Notes: generated by a model from the letters alone, not told the origin. Shown: positions 1-10,735, counted from the stretch's first letter. The stretch is 64,000 bases of DNA from Hygrophila difformis (GCA_030278955.1 JAOANR010000003.1:49696902-49760901), one strand, 5' to 3'. Numbers and translations are program-made.

Positions 1-881
1 ACACAGTGCCCGAATTTAGCACGTTGTCAACAAGTATAGTACCTACAAATTCAACAATATGTTGCACTATCCTAATAATGACTTGCAATAACACAACATG
101 CTCCACTTAGCGCTGGTAATATTCTGAACTGCCATGTCCCCACTTGCTCCAAAGTGAGGAACTCCCTCCTCTTGACATCCATCATCTAAGGAAGTTAGAA
201 TGAGATCGCAAGGCATAGCAGATCGCCTCCCAAGTGAATCTGGATCTCTTCGCAAACTCGTTCTCACAAGTTCGCCACCAACGTAGCGTTGAATCCACAA
301 GATGCCTATTGGGATGAACTGGATCGACTCTCTGTCCCTGATTAATGTTATGCATAACTGAGAACATCTGTGGCATAAGCTGAACGGAATTGAAAGGCAT
401 AGGCCTAAATGGCAATGGTGGTGAAACTGGTTCGTCCTCATGGCGAAGTCCTCCATCAACTCCCAAAGTTCATCTGCATGAAGGCCCTTCTCTTTAGTGA
501 GGTCATTCTTTCACCGACATTATACTGCCCATCGTCACAAATTATTGGTCCCGAATTTCTATGAGGCCTTTCCCGCCTCTCGGTTTCCAACTCTGCGTGA
601 CGGTATCATGTACTCAAACGTAACAAACAATTGAGTGACATTCGGTAATGACACTGAATAAAAATTAAGTAAGTATAGATCTCCCAAGATATCCTTGTGG
701 ATTGATCGTGGTTTGGCTCACAAACCAAAACTCAATCCCATAAGGGACGCAGTTATCCCAAAAATAATGCAAAGCAATAGGAATATAAACATAATCAGAT
801 ACAAATCCTATACTATATGCATTCCCCCACACACCTCACCACATGATTGTGTCAATTTCTAAGCACATAAGAGCACACATG
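1..881 (-). pseudogene. Ty3/gypsy gag remnant, cut by window edge
   Basis: On the minus strand, the frame at 182-466 holds a stretch reading RWWRTCENEF followed by FTWEAI. This is the usual tryptophan-rich core of plant Ty3/gypsy Gag. Further along, RREFLTLEQ (about 144-170) and GDMAVQN (about 126-146) lie in different frames, so at least one frameshift breaks the gene. The region sits directly inside the primer-binding site and LTR to its right, where gag should be. No zinc knuckle is visible before the window ends. The Gag call rests on my recognition of the family pattern and was not searched; the element can no longer make Gag. Positions 471-881 are leader sequence with no ORF I can support. 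Confidence 0.6.
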
Positions 882-893
882 GCTCTGATACCA
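882..893 (-). other. Primer-binding site of the left Ty3/gypsy element
   Basis: The minus strand reads TGGTATCAGAGC, the complement of the 3' end of plant initiator tRNA-Met. It lies three bases inside the LTR edge, the normal place for a reverse-transcription primer site. Confidence 0.85.
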
Positions 894-2504
894 ACATGTA
901 ACGCCCCAAAAATTTTAAACCAATTTTTGTGACGTCACTGCCGTGTTACCTCCCTTAAACTGTTGGCCAGTCAATTTAAGTTTGATAACAAGAAGCCTGG
1001 TAATCAGAAAATCCAACACATCATAATATCAAAGTAAGAGAGTAAGCAATAGAAACAAGTCCATCATATAATCATAACAACTCGGCTACAAGCCTCATAC
1101 GGTACCTCACCTCGGTACTCACGTCTACCTGTCCAAAATATCAAGTACAAGGAGGAATGACAAATGATTGGTTCACAGACCAATTCCAATTCACAGTAAT
1201 ACTCAGAAATATCAGACAAGTCACATAAAGATAACGTAGGGTCTAATACAACATATTAGTCAACAACATAATAATGCAGTCCTATTAGATCACTCAGTCC
1301 CAAACCCATCACCATGATCATGCTCTGTGTCCTCCTCGGAGTATCTATAAGAAAGAAAAAATGCAAGGTGTCAGTACATAAAGTACTGAGCAAGAGTAGG
1401 AAAAGCTGGGAAACAGGGAACCAGATTTTAAAGGGTTATTAACAGTTTATATAATTACATAATTAAATTAATAATTAAACATCACACCGTCCCACACCGG
1501 TGCTTCAACCACGTCATACACTGCAAAACAATAATAAGATGAATGATGGATGATGAGATGAATGGTATGACCTAAAGTGTCTATCTACCCTAAATGCAGC
1601 ACATAAGTATGTCTAGCGCGCATCCTAATACCATGGTCGGCATTCCTTCCCATTAAGGATCCACCTCTCCTTAATGGTCGAAAGAGATGCCTACAGTGCC
1701 CCCGGCGCAGACACTGCATGCATAAAGGGGTAAGTGGACTTACGGAGTGGCATCCCCAAGGATCGAACCACAGACAGCGGGTAGAGCCCAGAGCATCTCG
1801 CTCTCGAAAGCTTACATGCCCAGAACTAAGTTCTTGAAAGCATAACACATAATCAACACAATATATATATATGCCCAAGATAATCAAATATTCATGTATG
1901 CCCAGTTTAACAACTCGAAAGCATAAACATGAGATTTGTATCCTCGAAAGCATAAAGTCACCAATCATAATAATGTCAAACACATGCCCAATCTCATGAT
2001 TCGGAAGCATAAATTGTATAAATCCCATAATCATAATTCACATGCCCAATCCCCAGATTCAAAAGCATACTAAGATAATTTCAAGTCCCAAGACTAGGAT
2101 TTAGATTCCGGGTTAGCCAAACCCCACATATCGGCTCGCAACTCTATTACATGAGTTAAGTACAAGGTCACTCGAATCTCCTTAATTTCTAAGGCATAGT
2201 AGATTCCACAATCCAATACCAATAGTTATGAATCAAGTACCAACAAGGATTAGACCATTTTAAAACATTTCTCGAATCGGCACGCAGGAGACACCCTCGG
2301 GTTATAAATTCCTATTTTAAATTTTTGAACGAGTCATTATCACTGAATTCTAATTGCATATTTGAAATCCTTGTTTCGAGTAGGGTCAGATTCATATATG
2401 GTTTGCGAAAATCGGATTAGAAACGAGTAAGTTAGAGCTGATTCAAGTTTGTGAGTTTTTTGGTGCACAGGAGGCGCCAGTTGTGGCGCTCCAAGCCCCT
2501 TTTG

Positions 2505-2529
2505 GGCGCCGCAAAGGCATTGCGGCGCC
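2505..2529. repeat. GC-rich perfect hairpin inside the LTR
   Basis: GGCGCCGCAA at 2505-2514 pairs perfectly with TTGCGGCGCC at 2520-2529 across a 5-base loop. The surrounding 2470-2620 contains several more GGCGCC-type motifs in two diverged units of about 80 bp. The function is unknown. Confidence 0.7.
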
Positions 2530-3063
2530 TAAACTGAAGACTTCAAGGGCTGGGGCGCCGTAGCGGCGCTCCGGACCACTTTTAGATGCCGCATAGGCTA
2601 TGTGACGCCTCTGAAGCTTCAGCAGAGGCAGAATATCGCAAAATTCGCCCCTTTCTTCCAATCTTCCCCCACAATAAGCTAAATCCTACTCTTGCCTTGG
2701 ATTTTTGGTGTCCCAATACTTCAATTAACAGCTCCCCAAGCTTCCAAACACCAAGAATGTGAGCTGCATTACAAGAATCAAAACCAAACTTAACAAAAAT
2801 CCACCAAGAACCAAAGTTCTTCAATATGCAAGAGTTCTTGAGCTTAACCATCAAAATGTCCAACCAAAAATTAACATAAAACTTACCCAAGCTCTCAAAT
2901 CAGTCACCACAAGCACCCCAAGGAAAATGACAAGCTCCACCAAGCTCAAATCTACATTTGAACCAAAAATCCCCAAATTTTCGTCACAATGGTGGACAGC
3001 CCCAAAATCACCTCAAAAACTCATAAAAAATGGAGAATAAGGTGGGGAAATTACTTACCCAAG

Positions 3064-3073
3064 TATATATAAT
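3064..3073 (-). promoter_or_regulatory. TATA-like element of the left LTR
   Basis: A TATATATAAT-type run lies about 400 bp inside the transcriptional start side of the LTR. That is roughly where the TATA box sits in the chromovirus LTRs of this window. The sequence is short and AT-rich, so a chance match is possible. Confidence 0.3.
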
Positions 3074-3477
3074 CAATTCCCTAGCTTCCTTTGAGCTCAA
3101 ACTTGCTAAAACTTTCTCAAAGACTCCATTTTTGCACAAATGCTCTCAAAAACGGGAAAGCCCTAGTTTTTTAGTGTTGAGACACCAAATGAAGCTTATG
3201 GCAGATTTTTGGGGGTCTTATTTGGGTGTGGATCAACCCGGGTCAAAAACGGGTCGGGTTGGAAGGTGAGTTAACGGGTTGGTTCACTTGTCTTGAGCCA
3301 TTCTTATCATATTGCACTCACTTGAGCACTTGAGCATTTATTCTCTTGTGGGTTTGAACCCACTTATTCTTCCACTTCATTAAAATCATACCTACAAAAT
3401 ATCCATATAATAAATCCTTTATTAATTAACCAAAATTAATTAAATTAATCATGTGTTAATTAAATCGGGGTGTTACA

Positions 3478-3869
3478 TGGTTATGAGATGATAATAATGA
3501 TACATTGGACCATCGTGTTCATGCATCAATTAGCACCATAAAATATTTAAATGGTCCACATGATAGATCTATAGGTTTACATGTATCACCCTGAATTCTT
3601 TCAAGAAAACTAGGGCTTTTAGTTCCCACTTTTGTTGGTGAATGTTTGGAAATCAATTTTCCTTGGGAGCAAGCAACACATATATAATCATTATGTTGTA
3701 GCAATTTTTGTCTCTTTAATGAATGGCCATGACTATTTGTAATAATTCGCCTCATCATTGTAGAGCCGGGATGGCCTAGGTGATCATGCCATATTATATA
3801 TTCATCAGTAAGTCTATGGCTTCCAATAGACATCTGGCCTATTTTGGGATGATATATATTAGTGGGCAT
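3478..3869 (-). pseudogene. Ty1/copia GAG-pre-integrase and start of integrase
   Basis: The minus-strand frame contains IIWHDHLGHPGSTMMRRI and CVACSQGK, the GAG-pre-integrase region of plant copia elements with its H...C-x2-C zinc-binding pattern. GPFKYFMVLIDA follows, where the integrase core begins. After VLIDA an in-frame TGA replaces the expected residue. Past it TRWSNVSLLSSHN still reads as integrase up to 3478, where the Ty3/gypsy LTR interrupts it. The rest of the integrase would lie left of that inserted element, outside the window. This is a clear nested insertion into a dead copia copy. Confidence 0.8.
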
Positions 3870-3965
3870 CTGGCCATCAATAAACCTCTGGTCTATTTAG
3901 GGATGTTTATCATTGGGCCCTGGCCTTCAATAAACATCTGGTTTATTTGGGAAATATTAGACCTG
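3816..3965 (-). repeat. Imperfect ~50-bp tandem repeat in the copia linker
   Basis: Three diverged units are anchored on CATCTGG(C/T)(C/T)TATTT-like motifs at about 3831, 3885 and 3935. They lie between the protease and GAG-pre-integrase parts of the copia remnant. In this family the linker is usually short, so it looks expanded here. Confidence 0.6.
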
Positions 3966-3969
3966 TGGT

Positions 3970-4455
3970 CTAAGTGATAATTTCAATTGTATTTATCTTT
4001 GAAAAATACAATCCAGAAAACAGAGCTGGTAATTTTTCTAATACATATTTCTTACCATGAGTGCTATTTGTAATTAATAAATATTCAACATTCTCTGAAG
4101 TCGATGTCTCGAGATGATACCCATTTTCTCGGATATCTTTAAAACTCAATAAATTTTTTCGAGACTTGAGAGATAGGAGTGCATTTTTCACAATTAATTT
4201 TGTTCCCACTGGGAAAATAAGGTTGGCTATGCCAATTCCTTGTATAATATTTGCACTGCCACATATTGTGTTTATGTTTGTATCTCCCATTCTTAAATTG
4301 GAAAAATAGCTTATGTCTTTTAGTATCGTGTGCGTTGAAGCACTATCAATAAGACATATATTATCACTTTTATGATTCCCCATTTTGCTGTAATTAAAAC
4401 AAGATATCATTAACATTAAAATAAGATTAAATATAAGTGAGACAACACAATGCAT
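3970..4455 (-). pseudogene. Ty1/copia protease region
   Basis: The 161-residue minus-strand frame contains CLIDSASTHTIL, in which the DSA triad stands for the aspartic protease active site. It continues with NLLSFKDIRENGYH and LEKLPALFSGLYF, the typical segment between protease and GAG-pre-integrase in plant copia elements. The methionine at the start is only a frame start, since the frame should continue from Gag. It is out of frame with the integrase part to its left. Recognition is by family pattern; I am confident of the copia assignment but not of the lineage. Confidence 0.75.
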
Positions 4456-4599
4456 AGATAATAATATAGCATAAAATAAAAAATAAAAAAATCAAAGCAT
4501 AATAAAAACAATATAATAAAATGTAATGCAGTATTTAAATAAGACTGCATCATTGAAGAATTTGCACATCTTTAGATGGCATAGTTAGCATATCAATAA

Positions 4600-5514
4600 T
4601 GGTCTTTTGTAATATCAATAGTGTCGTCAGCATTTTTTTTTCAACAAGGTATATTTCAACCTATTTGTATCAAGTATTTTTGGTAAACTTGTACCAAATA
4701 TTTGTCTGAACGACCAATTTTGGGACTATGTCCTCCTGCCATATATAGCATTTTTCTTCAATTTTTTTGCCTTTTAGAGGCACAATTTCTGGCAATTATT
4801 TTGCCATGTAAGAATCTGACTCTGTCAGTATACATGACCAAACTTAAGACCCACGAAATCTGTTGATATAACCAAACTAAGATTTATGGACTCTGTTGGT
4901 ATTCATGTTATTTTCATTAATATTATTGTCACATATCTTAACTATGCCATTATTCTGAATATGACTGATTTATATCATTTACAGACTTATAGTCCAGCAG
5001 TCATTATGATGCCCCCCCCCCCCCCCACATTTGAGATTTCAGCAAAAAATCTTTATTTTATGAAAGAGCTGTCATTTGCCCCCACATTAAGGGAACTGTC
5101 ACTATCTCTTATCAAAAATAAGAATTGGCAAAATGCTTATTTCCCATACATAGATCAATATGATCTTTTGACCGTATTTTTTTCGAGGTCTTGGCCTGTG
5201 GCCGTTTTTTTTTTTCTCTTTGTGGTCTAGGCCTATGGCCGTATTTTCTTTTATAATGGTCTTTTCTAGACCCATTGTTTCCAAATAAATTTTAATATCC
5301 ATATTTCAGGATAATAATCAATCTCGGATCTTTCCATCGGCATAGGTTCCTGTTTGACAAATTAGTCATTATTGATATTCAAAATAATTGGAATATATTA
5401 CCTCAAGTGATTTTCTTCTGGATCTGAAAAATTTTGGCAGAACCCGGTATGAATTGGATTTTTCAACAAAACTCCAACAAAACCTTGGTAGAATTGGCAA
5501 ACGCCAACAGGGCT
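4600..5514 (-). pseudogene. Degraded copia gag
   Basis: Around 4640-4760 the minus strand reads GGHSPKIGRSDKYLVQVYQ, a decayed form of the Gag zinc knuckle followed by the conserved leucine/tyrosine segment of plant copia Gag. Near 5490-5510 it reads MANSTKV..LEF, like a Gag N-terminus. Frameshifts and stops fill the space between. A 15-base C run at 5012-5026 interrupts it. The order LTR, gag, protease, integrase fits the copia remnant to the left. Confidence 0.5.
5012..5026. repeat. Poly-C run
   Basis: Fifteen consecutive C inside the degraded copia gag region. The length may be unreliable because homopolymers are error-prone. Confidence 0.8.
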
Positions 5515-5530
5515 CGTGCTGATGACGTGT

Positions 5531-5798
5531 TGTGAATATATACCTATTAGCTATTACCTATAGTACCCAATGGTGTAATATGATTATGATGAGTGGTGGG
5601 ATATAATTAATGATGGTGAGAAAATAGTGGTATAGGTATGCAGATGTATATTGAGAGAAGAAAATGAAAATAAAATGATTTGAAGGAGTCTTCTCTTCTT
5701 TCCTTTTTAGATGGTGCAATTACATATATATATATATAGAAAAGATATGTCACCTACCATTCTACACCACGTGCCAACTACCTATTATACAATATACA
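5531..5798 (-). mobile_element. Probable 5' LTR of the copia remnant
   Basis: The segment starts TGTGAATATATACC and ends CAATATACA, giving TG...CA ends and about 268 bp. A (TA)n TATA-like run lies near 5726-5739. It is placed immediately upstream (minus strand) of the gag remnant. The second LTR is not in the window, so the borders are inferred. Confidence 0.4.
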
Positions 5799-6576
5799 TA
5801 ATTTTTTTTCTTTTAAAGAAGAAAAGAATAGACTAAAACACATTATAGTTTAATTGTTAGATATAATATCCTTAATCCTTATTTATTTTAATATAAATAA
5901 AAAAATGTATATGAAATTCAGAGTAAATTTTTATACATTTTTTTATATAAGTAATTTGTATTGTAAAAGAATATAAGAAGTATTTCAGTATAAACAATTG
6001 TAAAGATTTGTGGGAATCATAAATAGTTTTGGATTGTAACAATATTTTTACCCGAAAGCTCTAATACTTTCTTGAAGTGATCATGACGTCCAAACATGAT
6101 ACAAAACATGTGAATATAAACCTTCAATCAAACAAATTTACCATTTTATTTTTCACAAAAAATAACATAAATATAACTATACAATACTAAACTTATCAAG
6201 TTTTCCACTCGCTCTCATTATTTTAAATATGAAAGCGAAACTATTTATATTTAGCTTTTTAACAGCAAAAATAATTTATTTTATGCTATGTCCGCTTGAT
6301 TGTAGGTTTGGATTTTTCTTCCATCATCTTATTCTCTCATTTATTTCCTTTTTAATTTTTTGTTACATCCATTTCCACCACCATTTTAAACAAAAGACTT
6401 TTTTTTGGTAAACAAGTCTGAGAATGCGGGCAAAGAGAAAAAGAAAAAGGAAAACCTAAAACACAAACAAAAGACTTTGAATCTCATGTAATTCAAAAAA
6501 ATTATATTATCATTTTATAGCCTCATATAAGTTCAACACCCATACGCAGCGGGCGAAAAAATTTAGTATATATAAT
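5799..6576. other. AT-rich intergenic DNA
   Basis: I see no coding frame with a recognisable domain, no RNA gene and no clear terminal repeats. The short plus-strand ORF at 6229-6411 is hydrophobic, low in complexity and unsupported. Confidence 0.5.
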
Positions 6577-6608
6577 CCCCCCCCCCCCCCCCTCTCTCTC
6601 TCTCTCTT
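6577..6608. repeat. Poly-C followed by (CT)n
   Basis: A run of about 16 C passes directly into a CT dinucleotide repeat. Confidence 0.85.
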
Positions 6609-6663
6609 AAAAAAAGTGTAAAATATGTAAATGACACGTGATTTAATACAAAAAGCAAAAATA

Positions 6664-6790
6664 CTTTAGTGAAAATCTTTCACCTTCAAAAGCATTTTAT
6701 ATATGGTAAATTGATAATTTATCATTTCTTAACAAAAACAAAAGTGCTTTAGTGAAAATCTTTCACCTTCAAAAACATTTTATATATGAT
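6664..6790. repeat. Tandem duplication, ~83-bp period
   Basis: CTTTAGTGAAAATCTTTCAC and about 22 further bases occur at 6664 and again at 6747, with an AT-rich spacer between them. The copies differ at only one or two bases. Confidence 0.75.
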
Positions 6791-6839
6791 CATTTATCAT
6801 TTATTATGAAACATAAAAAAAAAAAAGTATTACACTTAA

Positions 6840-7005
6840 AAAAACAGAGGAAGTATAATATATAAATTTAATATTAAAAAATCATGTAATTAGATAAATA
6901 CAATGACATTTCACTTGACTGTGATTTTTATATAATTATGTTAAAAAAGTTTATCAAAATTACTCAATGAACAAATTGAACAACTAAAAAAAATGGAGTA
7001 TTAAT
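6840..7005. mobile_element. Diverged Stowaway-like MITE fragment
   Basis: CAGAGGAAGTATA at one side and ATGGAGTATT at the other bracket an interior (about 6885-6985) that clearly resembles the interior of the MITE at 8775-9044. Both contain CACTTGACT followed by AAAATTACTC(A/G)ATGAACA. The ends are decayed. Confidence 0.45.
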
Positions 7006-7214
7006 TTTCATTTCATTTTCCCCCAAAAATAAAATAAAATAAATTTACAATAATACATTTCAGTCAACATCAACATCTTTTTAATATTTGAGAAAATTAC
7101 ATAACAAAATGAAAAAAAAAAAATAATCACATTGCATTATAACAAAATTGGTCAAATTAAAATTATATGGAGTATATAGTAAATTTAAATACTACTCAAC
7201 TCTTCGTCAAGAAA

Positions 7215-7389
7215 AATACTAAACAGTAAATAGTTTCTCACCCACCATAGGTTGAGAGTTCGATTCCCACCAGGTCTTTATCCCTCCCCTTATCGCCTTT
7301 GTAATTAATGTGGCTTGAGCTCCCACACAACTTTGCCGATACATAAGTGTCAATGTTTAAAAATATATATATATATATATATATATATT
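7215..7389 (+). mobile_element. Possible tRNA-like SINE fragment with (AT)n tail
   Basis: GAGAGTTCGATTCCCACC near 7252-7270 matches an RNA polymerase III B box. It is followed by about 90 bp of unique sequence and an (AT)n tail at 7363-7389. I cannot find a clean A box or target duplications, so this may be a truncated SINE or a chance match. Confidence 0.3.
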
Positions 7390-7726
7390 GGCCCAAGACA
7401 GACTGTCCCTGATGGACCCCCAAAAGGAAAAAGAATAAAAACAGAAGAAACTACCCAAATTACACACTCATTAATTAACTTTCTACAATTAACATAAGAT
7501 TCATAGATGATCGTAAGAGTATAAGAACATGCAATGCTATTCAGTCGTTCGTCATCAAATGCATGAAATAAAGACGCAACAATTAACACTAAAATCAGAA
7601 TAAAAAGGAGCTTCAATGTCTTGAATTTCTTTTAATGGTTTCAGATGCTACTTTTTAAATTATAGTGCTAAAGATCAATCATTTATCTTTCATAGCAAAC
7701 ATAATTTGGGATTCAAATCGAAAGCT
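7390..7726. other. Downstream flank of the LYR-motif gene
   Basis: No gene is visible. The region probably includes the 3' UTR of the minus-strand LYR-motif gene. No clear polyadenylation signal stands out from the AT-rich background. Confidence 0.4.
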
Positions 7727-8002
7727 TCATATATCATTAGGTCTGGGGATTTCACCTTTCTTCAAGCAAGAGAGAGTATACTCTGCCACATCAATAAGAT
7801 CTTCAATGTTATGTATGGATCTCTCCTCAGAAGCCATGAAAAAAATTGATCGTGCCTCAGCTCTCCCGGACATTCTTGCCGCATAGGTCAGTGGCAGATT
7901 AGGAGAACCAATGCACCTCAATATCTGTCTGTACAGTGATAGAACCCGGCTTCTGTTCCGAGCCAAATCCTCTGCAGTCGCCCAAATTAGGCCTTTTCCC
8001 AT
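7727..8002 (-). CDS. LYR-motif protein (Complex1_LYR family, LYRM9-like)
   Basis: A complete 91-residue single-exon frame. The L-Y-R triad is at residues 23-25 within VLSLYRQIL, followed by the conserved downstream phenylalanine region (ARSIFFMASEE). Family knowledge: LYR proteins are small helical mitochondrial factors that bind acyl carrier protein and help assemble respiratory complexes or deliver Fe-S clusters. The closest plant relative I recall is the Arabidopsis LYR-motif protein At3g19508. I chose the ATG at 8002 because it gives the family's usual short N-terminus (GKGLIWATAEDL). The open frame extends upstream to 8029, but only through a GTG. A good acceptor (CTCTGTGCAG) lies about 20 bp upstream of the ATG on the minus strand, so the 5' UTR may be spliced to the GC-rich block near 10.4-10.7 kb. 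The frame is intact and looks functional. Confidence 0.85.
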   Translation of the reverse strand: MGKGLIWATAEDLARNRSRVLSLYRQILRCIGSPNLPLTYAARMSGRAEARSIFFMASEERSIHNIEDLIDVAEYTLSCLKKGEIPRPNDI

Positions 8003-8774
8003 TGTTCGCTTACTTTTCTTGTCCTGCACAGAGTCTTTGTCATCTCATCAACGATGCCCAAAATTCCAAAAAAATGAAAAAGTACAAAACCTCTAAATTC
8101 AACAAAATGTTTCTCAAAAATGGAAAAACCATTCCTTCAACGACTGGTAAATGGTAATGATCGCTAGCAAATATCATAGGAAGAGCAGAAGAGAATATAA
8201 TTAGTATATAATCCAGTGCAATTTAATGCACCCACCAAACAAAATAATTATTATAGCAAAATTAGTTACCCGTTACAAATTTATCTCTACAAATCAGCCA
8301 TGACATTTGTTAGTCTCATTTCCACACCCATATCAATTTTCATTGTCAATATAGGCTACAAGAAACCTGTCAGGAATCATGATCCAGTACACAGTAGCAG
8401 AGTGAGTTTCTCCCAAACCAATGAAAGAAGGGGATAGCGTACTTCCGATGGTTGATATAGTAGAAACAAAGAGTACAACACCCAGATAAAATGGTCAAAC
8501 AAAAAAAATGAGAAAAATCCACTTATTTCAAAATATGGAATTTCAACAATGCAATGTATGATTTGAAAGGTGCATTTAAAACAGCTCCAAAATGCTCCCA
8601 TCTCCATGCTGAATGCAATGAGCACATTCCAAAGAGGCATCTTTCCCAATTAATAATAAAATGAGTACTCACAGGCCATATGTGAAACAAATAATGACAT
8701 CAACTAATGAGCTGGTAAGTTAATCCAAAAATAGATAGGGATTAGCCGATTAGGAATAAATTCCAAACATAATG
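8003..8774. other. Likely 5' UTR intron region of the LYR-motif gene
   Basis: No other gene is seen. On the minus strand CTCTGTGCAG at about 8023-8032 is a good splice acceptor ahead of the LYR start codon. ORFs at 8216-8437 and 8377-8649 show no domain. Confidence 0.35.
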
Positions 8775-9044
8775 TACTACATCTACATCCGTTCCTTAAT
8801 ATTTGCCATGGACCCACATTTCACGCAATCCAATACACATTTTTAATTTGTAATAACTCAAATTGCACACAAGTAAAAATTATGAAAATTTGATATTCTA
8901 AATCTATGCAATTAGACGAATTCAACAAGATCCCACTTGACTATATTTTATCTTACATAAATGTATTAAAAAGTCGAATCAAAATTACTCGATGAACAGT
9001 GACAAAGTCTCCAAAGTGTCAATAATTTAGGAACGGAGGAAGTA
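8775..9044. mobile_element. Stowaway-like (Tc1/Mariner) MITE
   Basis: The left end reads TACTACATCTACATCCGTTCC and the right end, reversed, reads TACTTCCTCCGTTCCTAAAT. These are imperfect Stowaway-type terminal inverted repeats flanked by TA, about 270 bp apart. There is no coding capacity. A decayed relative lies at 6840-7005, and an end-like fragment (ACGGATGTAGTATATT) lies near 12572-12590. Confidence 0.65.
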
Positions 9045-9878
9045 TATTTTACCATTTATGACCTAATTAGTTAAAACAACAATCCAAGTGAAATGCCTAG
9101 AACATCCAGTAGCTCAAATAACTACCATTGAAATAGATATTCTCCCATAGTTGTAAAAGGTTAATGTCTCAGTGAAACTCAAAGCATGTGCCATGCTATT
9201 GCACAGCACACTATCAAACATTTTTTCGAAAATATATACATGTATACTACCTTACAAATATAAGATATATTACAACATAAATCAGCAGCAACATTAATAA
9301 AAACTGCAAACCATAGTAGTTGTTTTAAATGTGATCTCAATTAGGGTTTAGGAGTGGGATGATTGAAGGCAATTGTGTACCTGTTTCTGCTTTTTTTTGT
9401 TTTCAGAAAAAATTTTGATCTTAAAAATTCAGATGTCTCTATTAGGAATGGTAATGGGCAAGTTCGGGATGGGGATTGGTCTCCTCGTCCACGAAACTGA
9501 TTATAAAATCATCACTAAAACGGGCTCGATCCACGTGGAGGACCTTAACTGGGAATTGGGATCCCCATCAGGTCCCACCGTTTCCTAGATCCCCATTGGG
9601 GAACCCGTTTAGATGAAAATTTTCCATTACTCATTTCATTCCCTGTTCCCCAAACAAGAATCAAAACAAATCCAACTTAACAAACCATTGAACCATAATC
9701 TTAGTCCACACCATCTTTTTCAACACAATCAAACCAAAAAAGTAATATAAATTCAAAATATTCAAATACACATGACAAGTTCAATTGTTCAAATACTTAA
9801 TCCAACCTAATCAAACCAAACTAAATCCAAGCTTGCAACAATCAAGTACGAACAGATTCTAACAAGCCCTGGGCCAAA
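9045..9878. other. Intergenic DNA with a GGGAAT/ATTCCC-rich patch
   Basis: At 9440-9615 several GGGGATT/ATCCCCA motifs occur in both orientations, as in eroded terminal regions of plant DNA transposons. The 71-residue plus ORF at 9373-9588 spans this patch and has no domain. Nothing else is supported. Confidence 0.4.
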
Positions 9879-9881
9879 TAA

Positions 9882-10223
9882 GGTCTGTTCTGCACAAGCT
9901 TTTAGAAGCGTTTCGGAGCTTTAGATTTTATATAAAAACAATAGCCCCGCTCTTTACACTAGTTTCTAAAGGCTTTAGCTGTGAATTGCAACTCCTAAAA
10001 GCTCTACAATCAGAAGTTACCCTAAGTTGCTTTTGGGAGCTTTCGAAAGCTACTTTCCAATTTAATTAATTTTTCACTTCAAATTATAATTTATAACAGC
10101 TACAACTACTTCTACCGAACACTTATGTAAAAAGTGATAGCTACAACTCGTACAGCTTCCAACAGCTACTCCCTACACTCCAGGTCGCAGCTACAACCCA
10201 CACTATACATGCAGAACAGACCC
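9882..10223. mobile_element. Harbinger/Tourist-like MITE
   Basis: The left end GGTCTGTTCTGCA and the right end TGCAGAACAGACCC are inverted repeats (13 of 13, with one extra G on the right). Both are flanked by TAA (9879-9881 and 10224-10226), the target duplication typical of PIF/Harbinger. The 342-bp interior is non-coding and rich in AGCTTTTAGAAGC-like motifs. Confidence 0.75.
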
Positions 10224-10388
10224 TAAAGGGATTGATGAACATACACACATGCTCAGGATTTAATCTAACAATGGGCACATCCCAATAGATTCAATATAAC
10301 AAGAATCTGAGGGAACTTTAATATAAAATTGTAACAACCAAACCACAAATTAACCCTCTTAGGATTTAAGAGTTGGGTGAAACTAACC

Positions 10389-10690
10389 TAATCGCAGCAG
10401 ACAGTAGAATGGATTAGACCGAGGAAATCAAAACTCTAGGGCGTGGAATAGGAAGGAGCCAGGGCAGAGACGGCGGGACTGTGAGCAGGGACTGGCGGAT
10501 GAGTGGAGGACGGTGCCCAGCGGAGTGGACGACAGCAACTGGAGGCACACGGCAGAGAGCTGGAGGCGGATCGATTTCACTAGGCTTTAGGTCAAAAGGG
10601 GAGGATTTAGACACGGTGAGGAAGAAGCAGGGCATTCCAACAACGAGGGTGAAGAAAGACAGTAGCAGACTAGCGGTAGAGGGATGAGGA
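10389..10690 (-). other. GC-rich block, possible 5' UTR exon of the LYR-motif gene
   Basis: This block is clearly more GC-rich than its surroundings. On the minus strand it ends at TGCGATTAG followed by GTTAGTTTC, a plausible donor. It lies upstream of the LYR-motif gene on the same strand, with a matching acceptor near 8023. This is inference only: the pair would imply a 5' UTR intron of about 2.3 kb. The overlapping ORFs on both strands (10414-10635, 10481-10687) have no domain. Confidence 0.3.
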
Positions 10691-10735
10691 AATCTAGAAA
10701 TGAGATTGTACAGGGTATTGAAGTTTAATTAATAA

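Larger units (their letters stand above)
897..3477 (-). mobile_element. 5' LTR of an old Ty3/gypsy element
   Basis: The segment begins TGTAACGCCCC and ends GGGGTGTTACA on the plus strand. It therefore has TG...CA ends and near-perfect terminal inverted repeats, and it is 2581 bp long. The primer-binding site next to its left edge makes it the 5' LTR of a minus-strand element whose body continues left out of the window. The length and the TGTAACRCCCC end resemble the Tekay-type LTRs at 27-56 kb, but the interior differs, so it is a related and older family. A TATA-like run lies near 3064. Its right flank is copia integrase sequence, so it inserted into that element. ORFs inside it (for example 2759-3040 plus) have no recognisable domain. 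Confidence 0.8.

Noticed and set aside
882..893. tRNA gene suggested by GCTCTGATACCA
   Set aside because: Only 12 bases match initiator tRNA-Met and they sit at an LTR edge in four places. They are primer-binding sites.
2759..3269. Two plus-strand ORFs (93 and 79 residues) in the left LTR
   Set aside because: They are lysine-rich with no domain, lie inside an LTR, and are antisense to element transcription.
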